Source: JANXQG01 sp963824275 (lineage in GTDB: Bacteria > Planctomycetota > Planctomycetia > Pirellulales > Thermoguttaceae). Taken from it: a stretch of DNA of 64,000 nucleotides. The translations under genes were made by a program, and so were the position numbers. The stretch covers positions 1,240,001-1,304,000 of the forward strand of contig CAWGOT010000003.1 of the NCBI GenBank assembly GCA_963824275.1. The letters run 5' to 3'. Shown here one piece after another: positions 1-9,496 of this stretch. Position 1 is the first letter of the stretch; every line of letters begins with the position of its first letter. Under the pieces are notes generated by a model. The model saw only the letters and a program-made list of their open reading frames with translations. It did not search any database and had not been told where the DNA came from.

Positions 1-1862
1 ATCTCTTGAGTTATTGTCTGAAGTGGTACACGGAGAACGGACCCGAAAAGCACGACAAGGCCGTTTGGCAATCCAACGGGCAGGGCGCCTGGCGGCTGAC
101 TATCGGTGAACGAAAACGAATCCTGACGACGCACATTTTCGGCGTCGATATCGACCCCCAAGCCGTTGAAGTCACCAAACTCAGCCTGCTCTTGAAAGTC
201 CTGGAAGGCGAAACCGACGAATCGCTGGGCAAGCAGACGCAGAGGAAGCTGTTCGATGATCGCGCGTTGCCTAACCTCGACCAGAACATCAAGTGCGGGA
301 ATTCGCTGATCGGTCCGGACTACTTCACCGGCCGGTTGATCCCAGACGACGAAGCGCTGAGGCGTGTGAATGCGTTCAACTGGAAGACCGCATTCCCCGA
401 GGCGACCGCTTCGGGCGGATTCGACTGCATCGTCGGCAATCCTCCCTATATCCGCATCCAGATGATGAAGGAATGGGCTCCCCTGGAGGTCGAGGTCTAC
501 AAGGGACTTTACCGCTCGGCGAACAGCGGCAATTACGACATTTACGTCGTGTTCGTCGAACGGGGTTTGCAACTCTTGAGCCCGCGGGGCCGGCTTGGTT
601 TCATCCTTCCGAACAAGTTCTTTAATTCGCGGTACGGCGAACCTATCCGCTCCATCGTGGCGGATGGAAAGTACCTTTCGCACGTCGTTCACTTTGGCGC
701 CGAGCAGGTCTTCGAGGGCGCGACTGACGTATACCTGCTTGGTGTTTCTCGACAAGTCCGGCGCGGAAGTGCCGTTTCGTGCAGGTTGACGACCTGGTTT
801 CGTGGCGACAATCGGGCAAGGGAATCGAAGGTTCGATTCCGGTCAGGCAAGTCACTTCCGCCGAGTGGAACTTTACCGTGGGGGCAAGTTCCGGCCTGTG
901 CAGGAAGCTGCGCCGGATGGCCGTCAAGCTGGGCGACGTTGCCGACATTTTCGTCGGCCTGCAAACGATGCCGACGACGTTTTCATCATGGATCTCGCAA
1001 AAGAGACGCAGCAAACGCTTCGCTTGAAATCCGAGGCGCTGGGAACTGAACGAGCCTTTGAGAAAGATCTGTTGTTTCCGCTTGTGAGCGGGACGGATAT
1101 TGACTCTTACGCCCCGCTGCCGAATCGACAGTACATTCTTTTCCCCTATTGCGCCGGCGATGGCACGGCTGAGTTGTTGCCCATCGCGGAGATCCTGGAG
1201 CGATTCCCGAAAACCGCCGCCTACCTCCTGGAGAACAAGAGCCGGCTCGAAGGCCGCGAGAAGGGCAAGTTTCGCGGACAAGGCTGGCACCGTTTCGGAC
1301 GCAATCAGAACCTTGGAATTCAAGATCGCGTCAAGCTTTGCGTCCCAAGACTCGTTCAGCGTCTACATGCGGGCTATGACAGGAAGGGCCATCACTTCCT
1401 GGATAATGTCGATGTCGGCGGAGTGACATTTAAGACGCAATTCGAGTCGCAGACGCTCGAATACCTCTTGGGCTTGCTGAACTCGCGGCTCTTGCGATGG
1501 TACTTTCCGTTCATTAGTGCGCCGTTTCGCGGGGGATGGCGGTCGGCGAACAGGCAATTCCTTTCCCTTTTGCCCTTTCGCGCGATTGATCTTGCCGACA
1601 AGTCGGACAACGCCAGGCATGCCCGGATCGTGGCTCTGGTCGAGCAAATGCTCAGTCTGCACAAGTCGCTTCATGCGGCGGACTCCGAAAAGTCTCAGGA
1701 TGTCTCCGGCGCCAAATTGCCGCCACGGACGCGGAAATCGACAGGCTGGTCTACGACCTGTACGCCCTGACCGAAGAGGAAATTGCGGTTGTCGAAGGCG
1801 CCGCGGCTAATGAAAGCGGCGTCCAATCAGCCAAGCGTGCTGCTGAGAATCCCGGCGGTTGA
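1..1862 (+). CDS. Eco57I-type restriction-modification DNA methyltransferase, 5' cut by window edge, frameshifted
   Basis: SAM-dependent adenine-N6 methyltransferase of the Eco57I/type IIG kind. The motif IVGNPPYIRI (near base 430) is the NPPY catalytic motif IV. Upstream, GVDIDPQAVEVTKLSLLL is the usual region before it. Downstream, FEKDLLFPLVSGTDIDSYAPL and GLLNSRLLRWYF fit a TaqI-like C-terminal target recognition domain. The last residues, DAEIDRLVYDLYALTEEEIAVVE, are the typical tail of this family. The protein runs through all three frames, with breaks near 727, 783, 972 and 1712, and ends at the TGA at 1860-1862. The true start lies left of the window. No separate nuclease gene is visible. 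Whether it is active cannot be told; single-base errors explain the breaks as well as decay does. Confidence 0.85.
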
Positions 1863-2043
1863 GCAGGATTTCGGCCACGACCACAAGCACGGGAGCGGAC
1901 GGGTTTTCTCGGCGATTGCCGGTCACCAGGCCGACGTTGGCGGCCTGGAACCCACTCGTCTGCCGGTCCTTCCAAAGTACCTTGTCTGCTTACAAGTGGC
2001 GGCGTATATTGGTGCCTGTATCGTCGGCCAAAGGAAACAAATC

Positions 2044-2350
2044 ATGCAACCACAGTTTATTTACGGTAAGAACCCCAACCCCCCGGCTCCTACTGAAATC
2101 GACTTGGCGAGGCGATTCGACGTGTATTGCGGAGAGTATTCGCATCAGCCAGTTGTTGTCTATAGAAACGCTCGTTTCCTAGGCGTCAAGACTTTGTGCA
2201 AACGTAGCGAACACGACTATTGTAGCGAGTTCATGGAGTTGGAGTTGGCGAACGGGCAATCAGCTTTCCTGTCGCGACTGTACGGTGCTTGCCTTTTGCG
2301 AACCCGGCACCGAATGTATGCCGGAATTCGTGCTGCCCAAGCCGATTTGA
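2044..2350 (+). CDS. Hypothetical protein, frameshifted
   Basis: I do not recognise this protein. It starts with ATG at 2044 behind AAAGGAAA, reads MQPQFIYGKNPNPPAP and continues through RRFDVYCGEYSHQPVVVYRNARFLGVKTL to about base 2270. One frame then becomes arginine-rich and unlikely, while the neighbouring frame gives TVLAFCEPGTECMPEFVLPKPI and a stop at 2348-2350. I therefore infer one indel near 2275 and a protein of about 100 residues. It lies about 180 bases after the methylase and could belong to the same locus, but nothing in the sequence proves this. Confidence 0.5.
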
Positions 2351-2818
2351 CCCTCCGTTGGAGTTGAACGAATTACTTGGGGTTGTCCGAATGGCCTGTG
2401 CAACTGAGGGCACCGATCCGCATAAGGAGATCCCGACTATCTCTCAGACCGATCGCACAGGCAGTTATTAGTTCGAGCGGCGAATAAGTGGCGATGCCAA
2501 TTACAGCGTAAAGACCGGACGGGACTGACTCGGTCGGCTCTCGTTGATGCACGCGGCTTCGCGAGATTTGTCGGCCAAACCTCCGCTCGGCGTTTTTCTG
2601 CACGGTCGCTGGAGAATCCGCTTCAGGATTCGTCAATAGGTCTGCGAAGGCGCTCGTGGTAGTGCTCATAGTTGTGTATATTATAGGCAATTTTAGCCCG
2701 CCCGCTCCAAAGGCACAAGTGAGCACCTGCCTGTTCGCAACTCGTTTTATAGCAACGGGTTGGTGCGAGGAGTATAATCATGGACTTCAGCCACAAGTGA
2801 AGCAAGGAACACCCCATC
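2351..2818. other. Intergenic region upstream of the PLP decarboxylase
   Basis: No convincing gene. Open frames on the minus strand (2373-2726, 2623-2859) lack a ribosome site and family-like composition. A TATAAT hexamer at 2773-2778 lies 40 bases before the decarboxylase ATG and may be its -10 element, although no good -35 is visible. Confidence 0.4.
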
Positions 2819-4301
2819 ATGACCCCTGACGAATTCCGCCGCCACGGCCGCGAAGTCATCGACTGGATCGCTGACTACATGGAACGCGTCGAGCAACTGC
2901 CCGTGTTCTCGCAGGTCAAGCCGGGCGAGATTCGAAGCCGCCTGCCCGACCAGGCGCCGCAGCAGGGCGAACCGTTCGACGCGATTCTCCGCGATCTCGA
3001 CGAGATCATTTTGCCGGGAATCACGCATTGGCAGTCGCCCAATTTCTTCGCCTACTTTCCCAGCAATAACTCGGGTCCCTCGATCCTCGGCGATTTGCTG
3101 GCTTCGGGCTTGGGTGTGCAAGGGATGCTCTGGTCAACCAGTCCGGCCTGCACGGAACTAGAAACGCACGTGCTCGATTGGCTCGTCGCGGCACTCGGCC
3201 TGCCGGAACGGTTCCTCTCGACGACCGTCGGCGGCGGCGTGATCCAGGACTCGGCCTCCTCGGCCACGATCTGCGCGATCCTGGCGAGCAGAGAGCGGGC
3301 AGAAGCAAACCAGTACGTCAGGCCGACCATGGGTACATGGTGCCCGAGCCTGACTATGACTGGTCAGGCTGGAAAGCCTGCCGTACAGAACGGCGAACTG
3401 GTCGCCTATGTCTCGACCCAGACCCATTCCTCGATCGAAAAAGGGCTCCGCGTCACCGGACTGGGAAACAACCCGCTCCGCCGCATCGAAGTTGATGATC
3501 GGTGGGCCATGCGGGTGGATTGCCTGGCCGAGGCGCTGGACGCCGACGTTGAGGCAGGCCGCAAGCCCTTCTTCGTCTGCGCAACCGCGGGCACCACGTC
3601 GTCGCTGGGCTTCGATCCGCTGCGGGCGATCGGCGAGGTCTGCCGCCGGCACGATGTCTGGCTGCACGTCGATGCGGCCCTGGCCGGCACGGCGGCCATC
3701 TGCCCTGAGTTGCGCGGCATGCTCGACGGCCTGGAACTGGCCGACAGCTTCTGCTTCAATCCGCACAAGTGGATGTTCACGAACTTCGATTGCAGTTGCT
3801 TCTTTGTCGCCGACCGAGGGCCGCTGATCCTGCGCGCTGGGGATCATGCCGGAGTATCTCAAGAACCAAGCCACGCAGTCGGGCGCGGTGATCGATTATC
3901 GCGATTGGCAGGTGCCGCTGGGCCGGCGGTTCCGCGCGTTGAAATTGTGGTTCGTCTTGCGGTCCTTCGGCATCGAGGGCATTCAACAGCGCGTGCGGAA
4001 GCACGTGGCCCTGGCCCACGAATTGGCCGGTTGGATCGAGTCCGATCCCCGCTTCGAACTGGCCGCGCCGGTGGCGCTGAACCTGGTCTGCTTCCGCCAC
4101 CGCGGCGGCGACGCGGTCAACCAGCGGATTCTCGACCGCGTGAACTTGTCCGGCAAGTTGTTCATGACCCATACGCGGTTGCGAGACCGCTTGACCTTGC
4201 GGTTCTGCGTCGGGCAAACCAATACCGAGCGGCGGCACGTCGAGCAGGCCTGGAAACGAATCTGCGCGGCGGCAGAACCGTACTCATCACGCTCCGCGTG
4301 A
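2819..4301 (+). CDS. Pyridoxal-dependent amino-acid decarboxylase (aromatic-L-amino-acid type), one frameshift and an internal repeat
   Basis: Group II PLP decarboxylase of the DOPA/tryptophan decarboxylase family. The N-terminus MTPDEFRRHGREVIDWIADYMERVEQLPVFSQVKPGEI is characteristic, followed by HWQSPNFFAYFPSNNS and GVQGMLWSTSPACTELE. The PLP lysine is in FNPHKWMFTNFD (near 3765). Near 3836 one base appears lost: the first frame runs out of homology after GPLILRAG, and the next gives LGIMPEYLKNQATQSGAVIDYRDWQVPLGRRFRALKLWFVLRSFG, the usual continuation, up to 4301. Residues encoded by about 3313-3386 do not belong to the family; they come from a palindromic repeat that kept the frame. They sit before the conserved AYVSTQTHSSIEKG segment. 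The substrate cannot be assigned from sequence. Confidence 0.85.
3313..3386. repeat. Palindromic repeat inside the decarboxylase gene
   Basis: The 74-bp segment begins with GTACGTCAGGC and ends with GCCTGCCGTAC, imperfect inverted copies. It contains GGCCGACCATGGGTACATGG, which recurs almost unchanged near 36230 and in related form near 4355, and GTCAGGCTGGAAAGCCTG. It is translated in frame, adding about 25 residues. Confidence 0.7.
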
Positions 4302-4324
4302 TGGAATCGAATCACGCGGAGAAG

Positions 4325-4390
4325 TAGGGTGGGCCGACGGGCCGACGGGCACTATGTACCCATGGTGCCCGTCGGTCCACCACTTCTTCT
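4325..4390. repeat. Palindromic intergenic repeat (TAGGGTGGG family)
   Basis: Starts TAGGGTGGG after the decarboxylase stop. The arms GGGCCGACGGGCAC and GTGCCCGTCGGTCC pair around a centre containing TACCCATGG. It lies between two converging genes and may also act as a bidirectional terminator. Confidence 0.7.
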
Positions 4391-5772
4391 TCACCCTTTG
4401 CAATCATCCAGCATTGACCGCCAGAACGGCAGCCGGGGAAAGAGCACGCGGGCGGCCTCGCGGGCCAATTCGGTGGAAGGCACGACACGGCCTTCTTCCA
4501 AGGCCCGGTCCCAATCGAGTTGGCCGAGCATCAGGCGGGTGAAATCGGCCACGTTGAGGCGAAGATAACTGCGGCCCAAGCGGTCGGCTGTGGCCCGGCC
4601 CCGGCCGGCTATCTCGATCTGATATTTCTCACCATCGACCAGCAATCCGAGTTCAAACGGCCGAGCGAGCCCGGCCTCGTCGGCCCGTTGCACGAACGCG
4701 CCGCAGAGGAGTCGCAGGAGCCCCAGCGGATTGAGCAGACGGGCCATGCAGAACTCGGCGTCCGCGCCGGCCCAGGGCGGCAACGATTCGGTCTCGTTGC
4801 AGAAATATCCCAGCAGAGGGCTTCCGCCCGGAAGATGCAGCGAGATGCGGCGGTGGTCCTGCTCGATCGCATCGCCGCAGGCCCGGGCAATAAGTTCCAT
4901 GGCCGCTTTCCGCCGATCAGTGCGGTCACGAGTTCGATGATTTTCTCACCCTTGATGGCGGCATAGCCGACGACCCGCGTGCTGTTCTCCTTGAAGTCCC
5001 AGAGGTCGGGGCCGTCCAGCGCCACGTAGAACTGATCGTAGGCCCTGCGTTCCAGAAGCCAATGCCAACAGGCGCGATTCCGTTCCAGCAGGCCGTAGCT
5101 GCCCGAGAGGTTCTGCCGGTAGACGCGGGCGATGGCGTCTTCTTCCCAGCGCCGCCAGGGACGGACCTGAATTCGCGGGGTGCGGCGGAGGCCGAGGCCC
5201 TGCTCCAGAAGTTGCGCGAGCACGGAATGCGGGGTCGCCACGCAAGGCGAACTGCCGCCGCACAATGCCCACCCGGTACGGCGGAAGAAATGCGGAACGC
5301 GAGTCCGCAGCAGCCCGACCAGCGCGCCCGACTTGGCCATTTGCCGTTCCGCGGCCAGCAGGAGATGGGTTCCGAGCCCCTGCTGGCGGCAATTGGCCGC
5401 AGTGGCCAGCCCTTGCAGCCCGGCTACGGGAAGCGCGAGCGAGCCGAACTGCATGATGCGGCGCGTGACGTGGACGTGGGCGATCATGCGGCCCATGCGG
5501 CGGAGCAAAAGACGATTGCCTGGGGCATACGAGGGATCGTCGAGCGCGGCCTGGAATTCCGCCGGATAGCCGTTGCCGAAAATCTCCGCGAGGAAATTCC
5601 CCAAGGCCACGTGATCGGCCATCGTGCAGCGAATCACGGCGCATCGCACGCGGCGCTTGCCGGTCAGCGATTGATTGCTGCCGGTCAGCGATTGATTGCT
5701 GCCGCTCAGCGATTGATTGCTGCCGCTCAGCGATTGATTGCTGCCGCTCAGCGCTTCATTGCTGCGCTGCAT
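4391..5772 (-). CDS. Eis-like GNAT N-acetyltransferase, one frameshift, N-terminal repeat tract
   Basis: Resembles the enhanced-intracellular-survival (Eis) acetyltransferases: an N-terminal GNAT core, a second GNAT-like domain, and a C-terminal sterol-carrier-like domain. The acetyl-CoA loop is visible as GLATAANCRQQGLGTHLLLAAERQMAKSG. The middle part reads ARVYRQNLSGSYGLLERNRACWHWLLERRAYDQFYVALDG. Near 4905 the frame changes; the C-terminal part is then PFELGLLVDGEKYQIEIAGRGRATADRLGRSYLRLNVADFTRLMLGQLDWDRAL. The first 40 residues (SGSNQSL repeats) come from a tandem repeat and may not be part of the mature protein. A later start inside the conserved region is possible. The acetyl acceptor is unknown. 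Confidence 0.7.
5659..5764. repeat. 21-bp tandem repeat at the 5' end of the acetyltransferase gene
   Basis: About five copies of a 21-bp unit (GATTGATTGCTGCCGGTCAGC and a variant with GCTCAGC). Read on the minus strand it encodes repeated SGSNQSL or TGSNQSL heptapeptides. The unit length is a multiple of three, so copy number can change without breaking the frame. Confidence 0.85.
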
Positions 5773-5909
5773 TTCCGCGACGATCGGCTCAATCCCTGCG
5801 CCGATACGCGCGACTCCTTTCCGCGAGGTTCACACTACGCTCACTTTCAACTCACACTATCAAAACATCTTTCCGCTCTTGGGAAGTGGAGCGCGGAAGA
5901 AAATCCATT

Positions 5910-8348
5910 TTACCCGCTTTTAGCAAGCAGAGCGTTTAAAAAATCCTTCAAGTAAGATTCCGGATACAGGCAAAAACTGTATTCGCGCCAGCCGAGCACC
6001 TTCTCGTGCCGCAGCATACGCTGCGTTTGCGACTGGAGTTCCAGCATTTGTTGGCGCCGTTGGGCGACCCACGGCTGCAGCGCATCGTTGATGCGGCGCA
6101 AGGCGTTCCACCGCCTATAGGCATTTTCCTGCGTGACGGGCGCGTGGATCCACCGCTGCTTTTCGTCGAGCAAGGCCCCAGCGCCAGCGGCCGCGCCGTC
6201 GAGCAGGTGGTTGGCGGCCAGATATTTTTCCGGATGATAACTCAGCTCGCGGAGCTCGCGGCGAATATCGCGCAGGTTCTCGTTGCTCACCTGCGGCCGC
6301 GGAACGGGCAGGTACAACGTGGCCGAAAGCACCATGATGCCCGGCGGCGGAATGCCGAAAAATGTCTCGATCAATCGATCGGTCACCTGGTCGTATTTCG
6401 CTCCGCCAATGCCATGCATGAAGAGATCGCTCAGGGCCAGGCGGGCCCAAAGCGTGGTAATGAGGGCCCGAGATCGTATTTTCACGCCCTGCCGGCTCCA
6501 CTCGATCAATCGCCCGACGGCCTCCGATCCGTCGCCATCCGCGCCCAGCGACAAGCGGAGTTCCAGCCCGGCTCGGTCGGAAACCAGGACATCGCGGCCG
6601 CGGCGCGAGACAAAAAGCCGGCGACGTTGCGGCTGCTCGGCCGTCCATATCCAAAGTGGGGCTTCAACCCAAGGGCCCTCGGCCACGAGGTCCGGCACCG
6701 GATGGGCCGCGTTGCGAATGTGATTGGCCCTACGATACTCCTGCACCGCCTGATTGTAGCACTCGCGAAAGCGATCGAGGTTGGCGATCAGGTGGACGAG
6801 AAACCAATGAAAAGGCTCGCTGCCGCAGACCAGGCTCTGCGGAATCTCCAGCGTTTGCAATCCCCATTGGCCCTCCAACTGATGTCGCGCCTGGGCCAGG
6901 CAGTAACCGAGCCGATCGACATGCCGCGCCCTTTCGAGCACCATCGGCCAGAATCGCCCTAGGAGCGGATCGGGCACCAACGGCGCGATCCGCCGTACCA
7001 CGCGGCCGCCAAAGCGGGCGAAAATATCCGCATCGAGTATTCGCCGCTCCTCAAAGGGCAAGCGACCCAGGGTACTGGGTGCCCCATCGGGACGGTCGAA
7101 CAGCACCGCTTCGCGCCGCGGATCGGCCGGCGATCCGCAGGGCGTCGGCAGCGAGACGTTTTTCATCGTGTCGCTGTCAATCACCAGGTTCACGGCCACG
7201 GCGTCGTGCCGGCGGGCCAGCTCGCCCAGGGCGAAGTTCTTGAACCACACTCCAGGATGAAACAACTCCGGCTGGTGGCCAGCGAGAAAAATCAAGCCCT
7301 CCGGATCGAGGTTCGGCAAGTCGATCTCGCGGTAGGCAGTGGTCCAGGCTTGGGCCGCCGCGAGGAGTTCCGCGCGGGCCTGCCGCGAAAGATCCGCCAG
7401 CGAGCGGCCTTGCAGCGCATAGTCGGCCGTGCCGCGAAGTTGGACGTTTTCCGCGGCCAGGGCCCCGGCTTCTTCGATAGGCGGCACGGCCAGCATCGCG
7501 CGGTCTTCGCGCGGCGTCGCGAAACGCTGACGATGGACTCGATCTGGGGCAATAGTCATAAGCACGATTTTCGTTGCGCAGGCTCGGCGCGATGGATCAA
7601 CAACGGCACTTCTACCCAGCCATCGAGCATTCACGCGCGTCGTTTTCGGCACGATACTGGCCGCGGCCATGGCACGATCCAAGACCTCCTCATAGACCTT
7701 CAGCCGCGTCTCTCCGTGGTCCAGCGCCCCACCGAACGATCGGGTCTCGTCGAGATAGACCAACGGCACCGGCATCTCGACGATCGCGAGCCCTAAGGCC
7801 ACCGCCTGGACCCACAACTCCAAGGGCATGGCATAGCCCATCTCGGTCAACGAGAACTTTCCCAGGATCGGCACGCGATAGGCCTTGAATCCGCAGAAGG
7901 CGTCGGTAAGACCAAGGCCCAACTGTCGATTCACGCGCCGCGTAATGATCTCGTTGATCCGCCGCCGTTCTTCCGGAGGACGGCTGTCGCCGGGAAACTC
8001 CTTCAGGTATCGGCTGCCGGAGACGATGTCGGCCTCCGCGCTGCGGGCGATAAATTGCGGAATCAGGCAAGGCTCGTGCTGGCCGTCGCAGTCGATCGTC
8101 ACCAGTACGTCGTAGCCCTCTCGCAGGGCAAAATCGAACGCCGATTGCAGCGCCGCACCGTATCCGCGATTTACCGCATGGGTTGCCACGTACACGTCGC
8201 CGCGGGCGGCCAGGATCTCGGCCGTGCCGTCGCGCGAGCCGTCGTCCACGACGAGCACCTCACGGCAATACCGCAGGACTTCATCCAAAACGGGGGAAAC
8301 ATGGTTGACTTCATTATAAACCGGCAATGCCGTCAGGGCTTTCGTCAT
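5910..8348 (-). CDS. Family 2 glycosyltransferase joined in frame to a second, BshC-reminiscent domain
   Basis: Residues 1 to about 250 are a family 2 glycosyltransferase of the dolichyl-phosphate-mannose-synthase type: LTALPVYNEVNHVSPVLDEV, VLVVDDGSRDGT, the DXD-like TIDCDGQHEP and GSRYLKEFPGDSRPPEERRRINE. The remainder (from about 7559) begins MTIAPDRVHRQRF and contains LIFLAGHQPELFHPGVWFKNFALG and later GGAKYDQVTDRLIETFFGIPPP; the GHQPELF motif loosely recalls BshC-type proteins, but I would not assign a function. A Met at 7559 could begin an independent gene, so the fusion may be an artefact of a lost stop or an indel near 7600. I chose the start at 8348 because residues further upstream are translated from the repeat at 8403-8433. 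Confidence 0.7.
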   Translation of the reverse strand: MTKALTALPVYNEVNHVSPVLDEVLRYCREVLVVDDGSRDGTAEILAARGDVYVATHAVNRGYGAALQSAFDFALREGYDVLVTIDCDGQHEPCLIPQFIARSAEADIVSGSRYLKEFPGDSRPPEERRRINEIITRRVNRQLGLGLTDAFCGFKAYRVPILGKFSLTEMGYAMPLELWVQAVALGLAIVEMPVPLVYLDETRSFGGALDHGETRLKVYEEVLDRAMAAASIVPKTTRVNARWLGRSAVVDPSRRACATKIVLMTIAPDRVHRQRFATPREDRAMLAVPPIEEAGALAAENVQLRGTADYALQGRSLADLSRQARAELLAAAQAWTTAYREIDLPNLDPEGLIFLAGHQPELFHPGVWFKNFALGELARRHDAVAVNLVIDSDTMKNVSLPTPCGSPADPRREAVLFDRPDGAPSTLGRLPFEERRILDADIFARFGGRVVRRIAPLVPDPLLGRFWPMVLERARHVDRLGYCLAQARHQLEGQWGLQTLEIPQSLVCGSEPFHWFLVHLIANLDRFRECYNQAVQEYRRANHIRNAAHPVPDLVAEGPWVEAPLWIWTAEQPQRRRLFVSRRGRDVLVSDRAGLELRLSLGADGDGSEAVGRLIEWSRQGVKIRSRALITTLWARLALSDLFMHGIGGAKYDQVTDRLIETFFGIPPPGIMVLSATLYLPVPRPQVSNENLRDIRRELRELSYHPEKYLAANHLLDGAAAGAGALLDEKQRWIHAPVTQENAYRRWNALRRINDALQPWVAQRRQQMLELQSQTQRMLRHEKVLGWREYSFCLYPESYLKDFLNALLAKSG

Positions 8349-8402
8349 GATTTTTATTCTACGTGCCGACCTCAGACGTGGAAAGTCGCGGCCCCAAAAG
8401 GG

Positions 8403-8546
8403 AAAATCCGAAATCCGAAATCCGAAACAAATTGGGAAAATGAAAAATGAAAAATGCAAATCGGAATGCCCGTGGTCGTCCTTTCTTATTTCTAATATTT
8501 TTCTTATTTGAATTGAATTTGTTTCGGATTTCGGATTTCGGATTTT
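8403..8546. repeat. Inverted repeat built of CGAAATC units
   Basis: Two perfect 31-bp arms, 8403-8433 and 8516-8546, each with three AATCCGA-type units, enclose an AT-rich spacer unlike the surrounding DNA. Translation gives FRISDFGF peptides, which should not be taken as protein. Confidence 0.85.
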
Positions 8547-8555
8547 TCTCCGCGG

Positions 8556-9356
8556 TCAGGTCCTTTGTTCCGCGTCGATCCACCGCAGCGGATCGCGCTC
8601 TTGCCGGCTGGTCCAAACATGAACTCCAGGAAACTGCCTCGCCAACATTCCTGCCAACTCCTCGACGGCAAACCGCTCGCTGGCGAAGTGGCCGGGGAGC
8701 AACAGGCCGATTCCCCAGGCCTCGGCCTCCAGGCAGGTGTGGAAGCGGGCCTCGCCCAGCAGCATGGCGTCGCTGCCCGTCTGGCGAGCGGCTTCCAGGA
8801 ACTCGCCCGCCGCGCCGCAGGCCACCGCCGCGGTCCTTATCTTTTGTTCCACCTTTCCGACTATTTGCAAATTGCCAATGCCGAGGAACTTCATCAGGCG
8901 TTGGGCCAGGTCGCCCAAGGTTCTGGCCCCGTCAACCCGGCCCCAGCGGCCTGCGCCCTGCCCTTCCTGGTGCGGCACCAGCGGGGCGATCTCCGTCAGC
9001 CCTAGTCCTTCGGCCAACCGCTGATTGATCCCTTCGGCTGCCGAGTCGAATGCCGTATGCGGGCTATAAACCGCCACGCCCGCCATAATCAGCTTCAAAA
9101 GCATAAGGCCTGCGGTGGTCTCGGACGTCACCCGCTTGATGGCCGAAAAAGGCAGCGGATGATGCGTAACGATCAAGTCCGCGCCGCCATCAATCGCCTC
9201 GTCAACCGTCATCGGCGTGATCGTCAGACAGGTCATCAGCCGCCGCACTTCCCTCCGCTGGTCGCCGACTAGCAAGCCGACGTTGTCCCACGACTCGGCC
9301 AGCCGCAGCGGGGCGAATTTCTCCAAGAACGCATGAAAATCTTCAATCGTCGGCAT
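8556..9356 (-). CDS. Nif3-like dinuclear metal center protein (DUF34/YbgI family)
   Basis: Complete 266-residue member of the Nif3/YbgI/YqfO family, which forms toroidal hexamers binding two metal ions per subunit. Visible signatures are LAESWDNVGLLVGD near the N-terminus, GGADLIVTHHPLPF (metal-binding histidines), AVYSPHTAFDSAAEGINQRLAEGLGL, and the C-terminal GIGLLLPGHFASERFAVEELAGML with the second histidine and glutamate. The exact cellular role of the family remains uncertain; hydrolase activities have been proposed. The frame is intact, in contrast to many neighbours. It is transcribed away from cysK, so 9357-9496 should hold divergent promoters. Confidence 0.93.
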   Translation of the reverse strand: MPTIEDFHAFLEKFAPLRLAESWDNVGLLVGDQRREVRRLMTCLTITPMTVDEAIDGGADLIVTHHPLPFSAIKRVTSETTAGLMLLKLIMAGVAVYSPHTAFDSAAEGINQRLAEGLGLTEIAPLVPHQEGQGAGRWGRVDGARTLGDLAQRLMKFLGIGNLQIVGKVEQKIRTAAVACGAAGEFLEAARQTGSDAMLLGEARFHTCLEAEAWGIGLLLPGHFASERFAVEELAGMLARQFPGVHVWTSRQERDPLRWIDAEQRT

Positions 9357-9415
9357 GGCTTGCCAAAAACCCGTGGAGTCAATAAACTTGATCTATACTA
9401 TCCCGATCATCTTTG

Positions 9416-9421
9416 TATAAT
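9416..9421 (+). promoter_or_regulatory. Possible -10 element for cysK
   Basis: A perfect TATAAT lies 76 bases before the cysK ATG in an AT-rich stretch. A matching -35 at 17 bases is not evident, so this is tentative. Confidence 0.35.
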
Positions 9422-9496
9422 AGCTACGAATCGCACCAATTTCCACCCGCACCCTACGTTTGGGCCACTTTTTCTCTCGATTTGAAAGGTAACGCC

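Noticed and set aside
826..845. tRNA-like T-loop GGTTCGATTCC
   Set aside because: No acceptor, D or anticodon stems around it; the segment is coding within the methylase.
2373..2859. Minus-strand frames upstream of the decarboxylase
   Set aside because: No ribosome site, odd composition, and one overlaps the decarboxylase start.
8359..8616. Frames encoding FRISDFGF peptides
   Set aside because: They are translations of the inverted CGAAATC repeat.
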